Made by a program: the position numbers and the translations under genes. The notes beneath the pieces are model-generated. The model was not told the DNA's origin. It saw nothing but the letters and a program-made list of their open reading frames with translations, and did no database searches. Shown piece by piece: positions 1 through 9,536 of a stretch of DNA of 64,000 nt. Source of the stretch: UBA1672 sp965263215 (GTDB lineage Bacteria > Pseudomonadota > Alphaproteobacteria > Micavibrionales > Micavibrionaceae); contig OZ253663.1 in NCBI GenBank assembly GCA_965263215.1, positions 744,001 through 808,000 on the forward strand. Direction: 5' to 3'. The first letter of the stretch is position 1, and the number at the start of each line of letters is the position of its first letter.

Positions 1-1755
1 GTGCCGATCACGTTTCTGGAAGGGGATATCGGGCGATTATTTACTGAATTTGCTTTAACAATTGCCGCGGCTGTTGCGTTTTCATCTGTGGTTGCTTTGA
101 CGCTCGCGCCTGTTATGGCGTCAAAATTCTTGAAAGCCAAAGATAGTAATTCAAGCAAGCTTGTTCAAAAAGTCGATCATGTATTGGGTCGTGTGAGGGA
201 TACATATATTGACCTGCTGGTGCAGTGCATACGACATCCATTGGTTATAAGCGTTATTTTCGTTTTGATGTTGGCTGGAACGGCGTGGTTGTATCCGAAT
301 GTGACACAGGAATTCACGCCCAAAGAAGATCGCGGCGCATTTTTTATTAGTGTCAGCGGGCCTGAAGGATCGAGTTATAAATATATCGAAGAATATATGA
401 CCAAGATTGAAGGGATGTTGATGCCGTATGTTGATAGCGGCGAGTTTAAGCGTTTATTGGTGCGTGCGCCTAGGGGCTTCGGCAATATTGAAAACTTCAA
501 TGGTGGTTTTGTTATTATTATTTTGGAGGGCTGGGATAGTCGTCGATCTGCATTTACGATCATGGACGAAGTACGCGGCAAACTTTCTGTTCTTCCCGGG
601 GTTAGGGCATTCCCGATCATGCGTCAGGGGCTTGGCGGCGGAACAGGAAAGCCATTGCAATTTGTTTTGGGCGGATCAACCTATGAAGAGTTGGCGGAAT
701 GGCGCGATATTATTATTGAAAAAGTGCAGGAAAATAACCCCGGCTTAGAGGGGCTGGATAGTGATTATAAAGAAACACGCCCGCAGATTGATTTTAAAGT
801 GAATTATGATCGCGCGGCGGATCTTGGTGTCACCGTGGAAGAAATCGGGCGCACCTTACAAACATTAATGGGGGGGCGTAATGTTACGACTTACCTTGAG
901 CGCGGCGAAGAATATGACGTGGTCGTTGAAGGGGATCGTGATCAACAAAGTTCTTTCAGTGATATTAAAAATATCTATGTACGATCTGATCGCACGGGGC
1001 AGCTTATCCCGCTTTCTAATCTTGCGGAGATAACGGAATATGGCGCAGCAGAAACCTTATCACGATATAATCGCATTCGCGCCATCACGTTGGAGGCCAA
1101 CCTCAAAGACGGTTATGCGTTGGGGGAGGCAATAACATATCTGGAAGAATTGGTACGTGAGCATTTGCCCGATCAGGTTGTGGTTGATTATAAGGGGCAA
1201 AGCCGTGACTTTATTCGCTCAGGCAATTCAATCATTTTTGTCTTTTTATTGGGGCTTGCCGTTGTGTATCTGGTTTTGGCGGCGCAGTTCGAGAGCTATA
1301 TTCACCCGTTTATTATTATGCTGACGGTGCCACTTGCGACAGGGGGCGGGCTGCTCGGGTTATACCTTACGGGGGGCACGCTGAATATTTATTCGCAAAT
1401 CGGATTGATTATGTTGGTGGGGCTTGCGGCGAAAAACGGTATTTTAATCGTTGAATTTGCAAACCAGCTCCGTGATGAGGGTATGAAATTTAACCGCGCC
1501 CTGTTAGAGGCATCATCTGTGCGTTTTCGCCCGATTGTCATGACTGGATTAACAACTGTTGCGGGCGCTATTCCGTTGATTTTGACGAGTGGTGCAGGCG
1601 CAGAAACCCGTATTACAATCGGTGTTGTTGTTTTGTCAGGCGTTTTGGCGGCGACGGTCTTTACGCTGTTCGTTGTGCCGGTGGCCTATAGTATTATTGC
1701 GCGTAACACCGGATCACCGAACGAAGTCGCTGAACGGTTAGAGCGGGAAATCTGA
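1..1755 (+). CDS. RND efflux permease, C-terminal part (cut by window edge)
   Basis: This is the C-terminal part of an inner-membrane RND (HAE1-type) proton-driven drug exporter. The reading frame is open at base 1 and the first residues lie inside the central membrane segment of the family, so the GTG at base 1 is an internal valine codon and the 5' part is missing. The visible part has the second periplasmic porter loop and then the terminal transmembrane bundle. That bundle carries the family signature around LVGLAAKNGILIVEF (residues 472-486), whose lysine belongs to the proton relay. Normal full length is about 1030-1050 residues, so roughly 580 are present. It is a different gene from the complete pump permease at 14032. 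A weak hairpin lies just after the stop. Substrate cannot be told. Confidence 0.93.
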   Translation: MPITFLEGDIGRLFTEFALTIAAAVAFSSVVALTLAPVMASKFLKAKDSNSSKLVQKVDHVLGRVRDTYIDLLVQCIRHPLVISVIFVLMLAGTAWLYPNVTQEFTPKEDRGAFFISVSGPEGSSYKYIEEYMTKIEGMLMPYVDSGEFKRLLVRAPRGFGNIENFNGGFVIIILEGWDSRRSAFTIMDEVRGKLSVLPGVRAFPIMRQGLGGGTGKPLQFVLGGSTYEELAEWRDIIIEKVQENNPGLEGLDSDYKETRPQIDFKVNYDRAADLGVTVEEIGRTLQTLMGGRNVTTYLERGEEYDVVVEGDRDQQSSFSDIKNIYVRSDRTGQLIPLSNLAEITEYGAAETLSRYNRIRAITLEANLKDGYALGEAITYLEELVREHLPDQVVVDYKGQSRDFIRSGNSIIFVFLLGLAVVYLVLAAQFESYIHPFIIMLTVPLATGGGLLGLYLTGGTLNIYSQIGLIMLVGLAAKNGILIVEFANQLRDEGMKFNRALLEASSVRFRPIVMTGLTTVAGAIPLILTSGAGAETRITIGVVVLSGVLAATVFTLFVVPVAYSIIARNTGSPNEVAERLEREI

Positions 1756-1792
1756 TAATAAAAGAACGCTTTATTATATAGCTGCGTTTTCG

Positions 1793-3259
1793 CTACGGCT
1801 CCATCGCCTGATCTAATTGTATGTCAGGGGCATCGCTATCATCACTAAGTGTTATCATGCCTTTTTGAAGCATGCTTTCAAACACAACATTAGGGTCAAC
1901 ATTACTTGATTGCGTGCTGTTTAGGCCTGCATGAGGCGAGGTTTCTAAAAGCTGTAACGCAGATTCCACCATGGTGCCTGCAACGGTTTTCTGCATGGAT
2001 GTTAATCCGTTTAATTGGTCAGAACCGTATGAATTAATTTCCAGACTTTTATGGTGTGGCACCCCGGATGCGGTTATACCCTCAACGTCTATATGTATAA
2101 CGGATCGATCCCGTTTGCCCGTTTGCCGTGCGTAAATTTGAGAAAGATGATCTTCAACGATGTCCTTTGCAGTCGGCGCATCTTTACGTGAATGTAGCGG
2201 TGTAGGGGCATATAATGGGTTTTGCGTATCGATACCGAATGATGTAAACGCGCCGCCGTTTGTATCTGCGCTGTGTCCTGCTTTGCTCATGCGTTGTTCC
2301 AGAACATCGGCAAATGTAGAGTTTGGCGGATAGGTTTCTTCATCATTGAGCATATCCAGTTGTCTTACGAGCGGGTCCCACATCTCGCAATGGCCTTCAT
2401 GGCGACCTGTCAGTGTGGCGGCCAGCTCTACGTTTGTCGTATCTATGCCTAATTCTTCTGCGTGATCTAAAAGATGAAAGATGCCATCATCATTGGCGTA
2501 GGTTTCAATATGCGTGCCATCGTGAAGTGTTAAATGCGACATGTTTTCACGATTTTCGGGTGAGAATTTCTCGCGCGCGCCTATATTTGTTTGTTTCCCG
2601 TCTTTCACAATAGATGCAGGTCTGTGCCCCATGCCGTTGGTTATGCCTGCCCATGTGTAAATGTAGACATCCTCCGGCTCTTCTGCGATTCCGGCGCCTG
2701 TCGATGTAAGTCTGTGAATTTCACCGCCTTTGAAATCCTCCACAGCCATTTCGAACAGCCAAAAATCCAGACCCGGATCAAGACCTTTGCCCCATTCAGA
2801 TGCAACACCTTGGGCCTGTACATAATCCTCAAAGTTGGTTACTTGGCCATTGGTTCGCTCCGTAGTTATGGCATTAAGCCCTTCAACGGCTTGTTCTGTT
2901 AGGAAATTAGAACTGACATAGTTTGTTTTTTCACGGGCACTGGCAAAGGCCGCATTATATGCCAATTTTCCGGGCGGCAATGTTGATATAACGATGTCGG
3001 GTTGATGGTCATTAATCAGGGCAGAAATCGCGTTAACATCTGATGCGTCGACTTCGGCAAATGTCACGGATGGGGATTGTAATACATCGGGCATCTCTAT
3101 TGATGCAAGGGCGTTTTTGTTTGCGGTGTCGTCGTAATCGGCGGCAATAACATGGACACCGCTATCAATAAGAAATTGTGTGGTAGCGAAGCCGATATTG
3201 CCGGAGCTTCCGATGACGAGTGCGGTTTTGGGTGATTGGGAGGGGGGCATTGCAGACAC
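1793..3259 (-). CDS. Saccharopine-dehydrogenase-like NAD(P)-binding protein
   Basis: The 488-residue protein opens with a Rossmann dinucleotide-binding fold; the glycine motif GSSGNIG is at residues 17-23, followed by an acidic strand end (AADYD). The stretch GKGLDPGLDFWLFEMA near residue 160 matches the LDPG motif of the saccharopine dehydrogenase/carboxynorspermidine dehydrogenase superfamily. The C-terminal 150 residues are not recognised and look less conserved. It probably reduces or oxidises an amino-acid-like imine substrate, but the lysine, polyamine or opine branch cannot be chosen. It lies downstream of the giant gene at 3390-7856 on the same strand with a 130-bp gap, so it may be transcribed on its own. 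The superfamily is fairly secure; the function is not. Confidence 0.72.
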   Translation of the reverse strand: MSAMPPSQSPKTALVIGSSGNIGFATTQFLIDSGVHVIAADYDDTANKNALASIEMPDVLQSPSVTFAEVDASDVNAISALINDHQPDIVISTLPPGKLAYNAAFASAREKTNYVSSNFLTEQAVEGLNAITTERTNGQVTNFEDYVQAQGVASEWGKGLDPGLDFWLFEMAVEDFKGGEIHRLTSTGAGIAEEPEDVYIYTWAGITNGMGHRPASIVKDGKQTNIGAREKFSPENRENMSHLTLHDGTHIETYANDDGIFHLLDHAEELGIDTTNVELAATLTGRHEGHCEMWDPLVRQLDMLNDEETYPPNSTFADVLEQRMSKAGHSADTNGGAFTSFGIDTQNPLYAPTPLHSRKDAPTAKDIVEDHLSQIYARQTGKRDRSVIHIDVEGITASGVPHHKSLEINSYGSDQLNGLTSMQKTVAGTMVESALQLLETSPHAGLNSTQSSNVDPNVVFESMLQKGMITLSDDSDAPDIQLDQAMEP

Positions 3260-3389
3260 AGTTATAACGCTCTTTGTTGTTTATTTTTTTGAATGCGTTA
3301 ATGCTAATATAAATACGGGCTTATGGTAAGCTTTTTTATATTTGAGGTGCAAGCAGCATGCTGTTTGATAGAAACTAAATCATAACAGT

Positions 3390-6300
3390 TTAAATTTTCA
3401 TGGTGCCTTGATTAACGGTAGTTTGATCCTGACGGGCGGCTTCTTCAGCCATTGCCAGAGTGGCGACATCAGCATCTACATTAGTTGATGTAGTATCATC
3501 ATTCGTCATAAGGCTTTGTGCTGTATCACCATAATTCTCAGACAGTGATGCAATCACGGCAGAATCAATATCCGGATCGTTTAAAATTTCTTCTAGTCTT
3601 TGTTGTTCAATATCGTCCAGTTGTTCACCGGCTAGAATCTTTTCCATTGAAATGGCGGCTTCGATATAGTCCGGATCATCGGTAATACTCATTGATAATT
3701 CATTTTCGGATGCACCGGGGATGTTACTTTGATCCGGCGGGTCGGAAACACGTAATGTACGGATTTCTAATTCGGGGTCGACGGGCTGTACATTAATGCT
3801 ATTTGTGGGGGTGTATAATTCTTCAACATGGAATTCATAGTCTAACCTAAATGTCGGGATATTCATGAACTGTGTATCAATTTGGGGGTTGATTCTAAAA
3901 TCAACATTATATTGCGCATTGCCCGTATCATAATCCGGCGCGCCACTACCACCATTAAGGTCAAGGGGCTCTGGATTAATGTTAATCGCATCAAGGCTTT
4001 GGACAGGGAAAATATCACCTGCTTGCATGCTTTTTTCATTGAATGTTTGATCAATATTTCCGGGCAGTGATGTCGGTAGAAAATGATAGCTTGCGGGTGT
4101 GATTGGCGTGTTATTATCCATAGAGCCTTGGCTGTTTTCTGGTGCTATGTCCGCGGGTGTGACGGCATCATTCATTGTTTTGCCATCAAGCGATTTCGTA
4201 AGATCTCTTTCTTCGCGCTTTACGTCTCTGCGCTCTGATCTGTCTTCGATCTCTCGTCTTTGTATGCGGTCTTCACGGCTATTCTCCTGATAAGGTTCTC
4301 CAACCTTTGTTATAACGTCTCCGTTATATAAAGATAACTGTGCGGGTACATTTTCTATGCCGGACACACTACTGAAGATGTGCGCTTCGCCATCCACCAA
4401 CATGGGGCGGGCGCCTTCTGCGAATTCGTCGACACCGCCGCCAGCACTATAACTGGAAACGTATCCTTCACGATCCAGCGTGAGGCTGAAGGCGTCTTGG
4501 CTTAAGACACGATTATCAAGTTCCGATGTCGCATTGGATGTGCTTTGGCTCAATGCTTCGACTTGTTGTGCTGATTGTTGTTTTAACTCTGTTGCTTCAT
4601 CAAGCATGTCTTGGAGTTGCTGTTTCGTTGTTTCATTTTCAACAGGCTGTCTAACACCGTCTACTTCGATGCCGTTCTCTAACATATCCTTGATTTGAGC
4701 CTCACGCGCTTCTGCTTCGGATAGGCTCTGCTCGGCTGTTTGTTTTAATGCTTCGGCACGTTCTTGCAGGGCGGCGATCTCCGCAGGATCGGGAATGTCT
4801 TTTCCTAAGGCTTGCTCAAATTGTGATTGCAACTCTTCAACTTGCGGTGCGAACGTTGGATCGACGGTGATGGCATTGTTTTGTAATTCTGATACAGCTG
4901 CGGCATTTTCTGCCATATTTGTGGCTTGCTCAAGAACCTCGCCTGTGGCCTCGTATGATGCAACCAGATCTGCGATCTGTGTGTTATAGCGCTCTAAGGC
5001 ATCTAGATTGCCTTGTTTATACTCACTTGCGCCGCCTTGCTGCTGCTGTCTTGTTAAAGTGAGTAGCTCGGCTTGTGCCTGTTTGATCTGGGCAAGTTCT
5101 GCTTCATGTTGCTGTGCGAGTTGGGCAATGTCTTCACTGGCTTCACTTAATATCTCGGCGTTCATATCACCGGATTCAACAAGCCCGATGAGGGCGGCAC
5201 TACGTTGCATAAGTGCGTTATCTGTTATGCCATCATTATAAGCAGCGTTAACGCTATCCAGTTGTGCGCCAACGGCTTGTCCGAATTCTTGCTGCTTCAA
5301 TCCAGCTTGGTATTTTACGATGCTTTCTTGTCTTTCATCAACCATAGCGCCAACGGAGGCAATTTGCTCTTCTGCCTTTTGAACCGCTTCTTCTTGGTTT
5401 TGGCCGTAGCCTTCGCCAATCATATCGCTTAGATTTTTAAGTCTATGTATGCTTTGTGCGGCTTGTTCAAGCCCTTGTCTGCTGTCGGCTAAACGCTGTA
5501 ATGCTTCGGTGTCACCTGCGGCCGTTAAACGCTGTTCTTTTTCGGCGTAGAATTGTGCTTGTTTTTGAATAAATTCATCAACGCTATCTAGGGTTTCAAT
5601 TTCTGATTGGGTCAGAAGAGAAGTCTCGATATGGCCAGTGAGAGCCATGCGTTTTGCTTCAAAGTCCTGTTGTGCGGCTTCTATCGCGGCGACATCAGTC
5701 CCTTCATAAGCTTCTTGTAATGCCTCTAATGATTGCGTGTATTCTTGTTCAAGCTCTTGAAAACGGTCAAGGTTTTCTCCGATTCCTTCTAGCTTGCCGA
5801 GGTTTTCTCTTTGTTCTTCCAGTGTTTGCGCGTCAAAATATTCTTGAAAATCATCATCAAGGACTTCGCCGCCGGCATAACCACCGCCGAATGCGCCAAT
5901 AATACCGCCTATGGCTGCGCCTGGCGCCGCGCCGACACCAAAGAACCAGACGCCAATCCCTGCACCGATTGCTGCGCCACCAAGGGCGCCACCACCCGCA
6001 CCAACGGCTTGTCCGGCGCGCTTGCCGTCATCTGTGGCTGATGCAATGTTATATTCAATGCCTGTTGTTACGACGGTTATGGCTGTTCCGATAGGGCCTG
6101 CAACACGGCCAATTTTTGATAATGTTGAAACACCGGAACCAAGACGACCCAAATTTGCAACGTCATCTATGTATCCGGCGGATTTGGCCAGTGCTAAACC
6201 ACCACGCGTGGCATCGGCGGTAAGGTCAACCGTATCCAAAGCGAAGGCACCAACATCAAGGGCAAGTGCCGTTGTGGCCATGCCGGCAACTTCTTCGTTT

Positions 6301-7856
6301 TGTATATCTTGTTTAAATGTTGAGTTTTCGCCAAGAAGCTGTTGTTTCAGGTGGAACGCACTGAGGCCGAAACCCGCCTTACCTGCGGTTCCTTGAAGAA
6401 CGCTGCCGACTCTACTGCTACCGCCGCCATCTACATTGCGTACGGCGCTATCCCATGTACTACCGCGCGGTGCGTCGGGATCGACGTTCGTTGGCACTAA
6501 CCTTACGGTGCCATCTGAATTTCCGTTCCCTGCATTTATATCTGGCGCGTCACTTAATGAGGCGACCGGTGGTTTTAAATCTGCATCGCCTGTTGTTATG
6601 CGTGCATCTGTGTCTACATCTACATCACCACCAACATTTGTTCGTGATGTTTCGATCCCATCTCCGTCTACGCCAGTTTGAGGTCTTGTGTCCGGTCCGT
6701 CACCTTCGCCGTCAATTTTGGGCTTAGCATCCGTATCGCCTTCAATGTCAGTCGTCGGGGTAGTATCACGTTGAGTATCTTGGTCGGCGACGACTTCTGC
6801 AGGTGTTATCGCTGTGCCGCGTGTCCTGACGATTTCATCAAGCGAAGTAAGGCCATTTGCATATTTTTGACTGCTCATGAAATCATCGCTACGCATGGTT
6901 TCAATCAAATGTGATGTGCCTGCCTCATCCAGTGCAACAGTGTGTACATTATTACCTCTATTAGATGTTGTGGTTACCGTTGCAGTCTTACCGTCATCAC
7001 TAAACGTAATATGATAATCGCTACTATGTTTGGGGGTTTTAATATGAAGTTCGTTACCCTCACCGGATGTGGTGACATTATTGTTGGTAATGTTATTTTT
7101 TCTTTCGAGATTATCTCTAATATCTTGTGCAAGATAGCGACCTGTTTGGACACGATCCATCGCGAGCGGCAAGCCGGTACGAATGCGTTCATCTTCAGCT
7201 GCAATGCGTCTCGCCCAATCATCATTCTTAGCCACTGTATTTGTCGGCACATGCTTTGATGTATCATCAAGGCTGTAGGTTTTTCCTTGTTCTGGTGGAA
7301 AATCGTTTAAGTCTTCGATTACACCGGCTCTCAGCTTACCAATTTGATCTTCATACACCAGTTCGGGTGTAGGCATTAATTGTGCAGGCTTCCCATCATC
7401 ACCCATAATAGGATGGCCGTTTCTGTCTAAAAATGCGCGTGGTTTTGTTGGTATTTTCGGTTGCCCCTCACCATCAAGCTTTGGCTGCCTGTAAAATGTA
7501 CCGGCCAGATTATCAGGGCCAATATCTTTTCCATAAATGGACCCCTGAGGGCCACCAGCCGGTAGAATACGATCACCAACGGGTATAACATCATTTAACT
7601 GATTTGGATTAAAGACCAAGAAGCTTTGTGTTTTATCATTAAAGAGTACAACGGTGCCTGCTCTATCAGGACGCTGCGAGTTATTGACAAAAAATTCAGT
7701 GTTTTTGTCATTGAGCATGTCCGTAATGCGCGTAACAAGCTCTTCACGTGTATTTACATTGAAGTCTGTTAAATGGCCTGTACCACCCGTACCACCGCTT
7801 GCGTGAAAAGCGATGCTTTCCGCCAAAGCTCTGATCTGTTCAGGTGTTAGATCCAT
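3390..7856 (-). CDS. Giant 1488-residue glycine-zipper/coiled-coil protein, unknown function
   Basis: I do not recognise a named family. Residues 1-200 form a globular-looking N-terminus without a signal peptide. Residues 355-450 are a low-complexity Asp/Thr/Gly-rich linker. Residues 520-605 are a series of small-residue hydrophobic helices. Residues 611-665 form a striking glycine zipper (repeated GxxxG with GAGIG, GAAIGG, GGGYAGG) of the kind that inserts in membranes. Residues 675-1110 are a long Glu/Gln/Ala-rich coiled coil. The last 380 residues are Asp/Asn/Pro-rich and disordered-looking. Hydrophobic helices followed by a glycine zipper resemble the translocation regions of large toxins and secreted effectors, but this is inference; no catalytic motif was seen. 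The gene is 28 bp downstream of a small acidic protein gene (7885-8250), as in chaperone-effector pairs. A filament, adhesin or phage-tail-like role is not excluded. Confidence 0.85.
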   Translation of the reverse strand: MDLTPEQIRALAESIAFHASGGTGGTGHLTDFNVNTREELVTRITDMLNDKNTEFFVNNSQRPDRAGTVVLFNDKTQSFLVFNPNQLNDVIPVGDRILPAGGPQGSIYGKDIGPDNLAGTFYRQPKLDGEGQPKIPTKPRAFLDRNGHPIMGDDGKPAQLMPTPELVYEDQIGKLRAGVIEDLNDFPPEQGKTYSLDDTSKHVPTNTVAKNDDWARRIAAEDERIRTGLPLAMDRVQTGRYLAQDIRDNLERKNNITNNNVTTSGEGNELHIKTPKHSSDYHITFSDDGKTATVTTTSNRGNNVHTVALDEAGTSHLIETMRSDDFMSSQKYANGLTSLDEIVRTRGTAITPAEVVADQDTQRDTTPTTDIEGDTDAKPKIDGEGDGPDTRPQTGVDGDGIETSRTNVGGDVDVDTDARITTGDADLKPPVASLSDAPDINAGNGNSDGTVRLVPTNVDPDAPRGSTWDSAVRNVDGGGSSRVGSVLQGTAGKAGFGLSAFHLKQQLLGENSTFKQDIQNEEVAGMATTALALDVGAFALDTVDLTADATRGGLALAKSAGYIDDVANLGRLGSGVSTLSKIGRVAGPIGTAITVVTTGIEYNIASATDDGKRAGQAVGAGGGALGGAAIGAGIGVWFFGVGAAPGAAIGGIIGAFGGGYAGGEVLDDDFQEYFDAQTLEEQRENLGKLEGIGENLDRFQELEQEYTQSLEALQEAYEGTDVAAIEAAQQDFEAKRMALTGHIETSLLTQSEIETLDSVDEFIQKQAQFYAEKEQRLTAAGDTEALQRLADSRQGLEQAAQSIHRLKNLSDMIGEGYGQNQEEAVQKAEEQIASVGAMVDERQESIVKYQAGLKQQEFGQAVGAQLDSVNAAYNDGITDNALMQRSAALIGLVESGDMNAEILSEASEDIAQLAQQHEAELAQIKQAQAELLTLTRQQQQGGASEYKQGNLDALERYNTQIADLVASYEATGEVLEQATNMAENAAAVSELQNNAITVDPTFAPQVEELQSQFEQALGKDIPDPAEIAALQERAEALKQTAEQSLSEAEAREAQIKDMLENGIEVDGVRQPVENETTKQQLQDMLDEATELKQQSAQQVEALSQSTSNATSELDNRVLSQDAFSLTLDREGYVSSYSAGGGVDEFAEGARPMLVDGEAHIFSSVSGIENVPAQLSLYNGDVITKVGEPYQENSREDRIQRREIEDRSERRDVKREERDLTKSLDGKTMNDAVTPADIAPENSQGSMDNNTPITPASYHFLPTSLPGNIDQTFNEKSMQAGDIFPVQSLDAININPEPLDLNGGSGAPDYDTGNAQYNVDFRINPQIDTQFMNIPTFRLDYEFHVEELYTPTNSINVQPVDPELEIRTLRVSDPPDQSNIPGASENELSMSITDDPDYIEAAISMEKILAGEQLDDIEQQRLEEILNDPDIDSAVIASLSENYGDTAQSLMTNDDTTSTNVDADVATLAMAEEAARQDQTTVNQGTMKI

Positions 7857-7884
7857 TTTTTCCCTCCCCCAAGGATGTCTTTAG

Positions 7885-8250
7885 CTAACTTGGTTCAGGA
7901 CGGTTAGCGCTACCTTGAAATACAACGCCCTTATAGGCGTTGATATCATCCATGACAGCAACCTCGTCCGAGGTTAAATCATCTTCTAAGTCATATGCAT
8001 GTGAAGCATAAGCTACATATGTCGTCCATTCACTTTGTGACATTGGAATAGTTGACACGCCTTCTTCGCCGTCTGCAGCATTTTTTAATTTCTGCGTCAA
8101 AGCTTCAAATTTATCAAACGACGTTAAATCATACATTGAATTATCAATAGCATCCGGGTCATCAATCATCTTTTCAAACACGTTCACAAGTGTTTGCAAA
8201 GTGTCCTGGTCTAGCTCTACATCACAGTAGCTCGCCGATATTTGATTCAT
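7885..8250 (-). CDS. Small acidic protein upstream of the giant gene
   Basis: The 121-residue protein is strongly acidic, has no cysteine-rich motif, signal peptide or membrane segment, and looks mostly helical. No family was recognised. It is the first gene of a leftward pair, ending 28 bp before the 1488-residue glycine-zipper protein, so the two are very probably co-transcribed. A small acidic protein encoded just before a very large effector-like protein is the usual layout for a secretion chaperone or an immunity-type partner. That role is only inferred from position and charge. Confidence 0.7.
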   Translation of the reverse strand: MNQISASYCDVELDQDTLQTLVNVFEKMIDDPDAIDNSMYDLTSFDKFEALTQKLKNAADGEEGVSTIPMSQSEWTTYVAYASHAYDLEDDLTSDEVAVMDDINAYKGVVFQGSANRPEPS

Positions 8251-8303
8251 CTCTTTTATCCCTATGTATTGGCGTGATTTAATTATTTTTAAACAAACAA
8301 AAC

Positions 8304-8326
8304 GCCCGAAATCTAAAATTTCAGGC
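8304..8326 (-). terminator. Probable rho-independent terminator
   Basis: On the minus strand a 9-bp stem (GCCTGAAAT pairing with ATTTCGGGC, one G-T wobble) with a 5-nt loop is followed by the T-rich run GTTTTGTTTG. It lies 160 bp downstream of the HD-domain gene at 8485-9228 and upstream of the acidic-protein gene, so it probably separates the two transcription units. Confidence 0.6.
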
Positions 8327-8484
8327 TATTCACATTTAAATATTTACTTATGTTGAGTCGTCATACCCGATAAAAACCCTAATATTCTTATATTTTTTAT
8401 TAGCATACGATTTTAGTCCCTCTTTTGGTTTTTGTCAATTTTTAGAAGAACATCTTATTGAGGGCATACAGGAGAGTGTATTTT

Positions 8485-9228
8485 TTAAGAAAGCGTATCG
8501 AGCTGCATCTCAGTTTTTGTTGAGCGCACTGCCTCGATGCGTCTTTGCCGAATTTTATCATAGGTGATTTGATCTGACGCATCTTCTTGAAGAATGTCAC
8601 TCACATCCACCTCTTGCGCGGCTTTGAGCGTGGCTCTTAGGAAGTCTGCCTGCGGATAGGGTTTATCTTCCATTCCCAGTCGGCCCTGTGCGTCGGCTTG
8701 AACGGCCACGATGAATTGCTCAAAGGATTCAGGATTATCCAATGCGTCAATGTCTTCGAAGAGATTAACCAGCTTGTTTGGGCCCATTTCCATTGCACGA
8801 TGGGCGTGTAAGTGAAACCGCGCAACATTCACTGCAAGAGCCTTAACATCTTGCGGGACACCAAGGCGATCAGAAACATTTTCAACAAGCGGGACGCCAA
8901 GTGCTTCATGATCGTGGTGCTTTGGCCAATGATCAGGGTCTGTCGCGGCCTTTCCAAGGTCATGAACCAGCGTTGCAAAGCGCACTGATAAGCCACCATT
9001 AAGGTCTTGTGCTTTTTTTAAAGCCATAAGCGTATGCCGCCCAGTATCAATTTCAGGGTGGTATTTTGCATTTTGCGGGACACCGAAAAGCGCATCGACT
9101 TCCGGTAGAATCTCTTTGAGCTTACCGCTTTTTTGCATGTCTTCTATAAAGGCATCAGGATTGTTGCCCCGTAAACCAGCGGCAAGTTCATCCCATAAAA
9201 CGTCTTTGTCTTCGCCTATTACTTGCAT
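8485..9228 (-). CDS. Free-standing HD domain of the bacterial CCA-adding-enzyme type
   Basis: The 247 residues align along their length with the C-terminal HD phosphohydrolase half of gammaproteobacterial multifunctional CCA enzymes. Diagnostic stretches are LFGVPQNAKYHPEIDTGRHT (residues 48-66), the HD motif LVHDLGKA (87-94), WPKHHDHEALG (101-111) and the ADAQGRLG and YPQADFLR motifs further on. In the E. coli enzyme this half has metal-dependent 2',3'-cyclic phosphodiesterase, 2'-nucleotidase and phosphatase activity. The nucleotidyltransferase head is missing, and the 308 bp upstream have no coding potential for it, so this is a separated module rather than a fragment next to its other half. 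Likely roles are repair of tRNA 3' cyclic phosphate ends or another HD phosphohydrolase reaction. The homology is secure; the substrate is not. Confidence 0.82.
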   Translation of the reverse strand: MQVIGEDKDVLWDELAAGLRGNNPDAFIEDMQKSGKLKEILPEVDALFGVPQNAKYHPEIDTGRHTLMALKKAQDLNGGLSVRFATLVHDLGKAATDPDHWPKHHDHEALGVPLVENVSDRLGVPQDVKALAVNVARFHLHAHRAMEMGPNKLVNLFEDIDALDNPESFEQFIVAVQADAQGRLGMEDKPYPQADFLRATLKAAQEVDVSDILQEDASDQITYDKIRQRRIEAVRSTKTEMQLDTLS

Positions 9229-9328
9229 GTGTGTCTCAAAATTTAATCACCTTATCTTTAACAAAGACTATAGGTCTAACAAGATGCGTTTTACAAACAA
9301 TTTCGGATAAACACGCCGCCGCGCTCAC

Positions 9329-9372
9329 CTTAATTGTACTTCCGTATTTTTGATTTACGGACTAATTGAGGC
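9329..9372. repeat. Long imperfect palindrome in a 308-bp intergenic region
   Basis: Between the divergent HD-domain gene and the imelysin gene (9229-9536) the clearest structure is an imperfect palindrome. Outer arms CTTAATT and AATTGAG enclose inner arms TCCGTA and TACGGA around a short A/T loop. No T-run follows on either strand, so it is not a standard terminator. It may be an operator for one of the divergent promoters or a transcript hairpin. No good Fur box was found in the region, although the imelysin gene might be expected to have one. Confidence 0.4.
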
Positions 9373-9536
9373 AGAGATAGTGTCGTAAGGCGAGAATGGA
9401 AAGCGCATCTGATTTTTTTAGGTGAAAATTAGGCTTAAAAATCCATTGACTCTGTTTGATGGTTTTGTAACCGTCATTAAGGTGCGAACGGTTTGCATTT
9501 ACTGATTTATTTTAACGTATAGGGAAGAAATCATTC

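Noticed and set aside
1..3. GTG at base 1 as a real start
   Set aside because: The sequence begins inside the central membrane segment of an RND permease; the gene is cut by the window.
5911..6396. Pro/Ala-rich reading frame opposite the giant gene
   Set aside because: It mirrors the glycine-zipper coding region and has no ribosome site or family match.
9470..9494. AACCG...CGGTT arms upstream of the imelysin gene as an operator
   Set aside because: The arms are only 5 bp with a 15-bp spacer; this is too weak to call.
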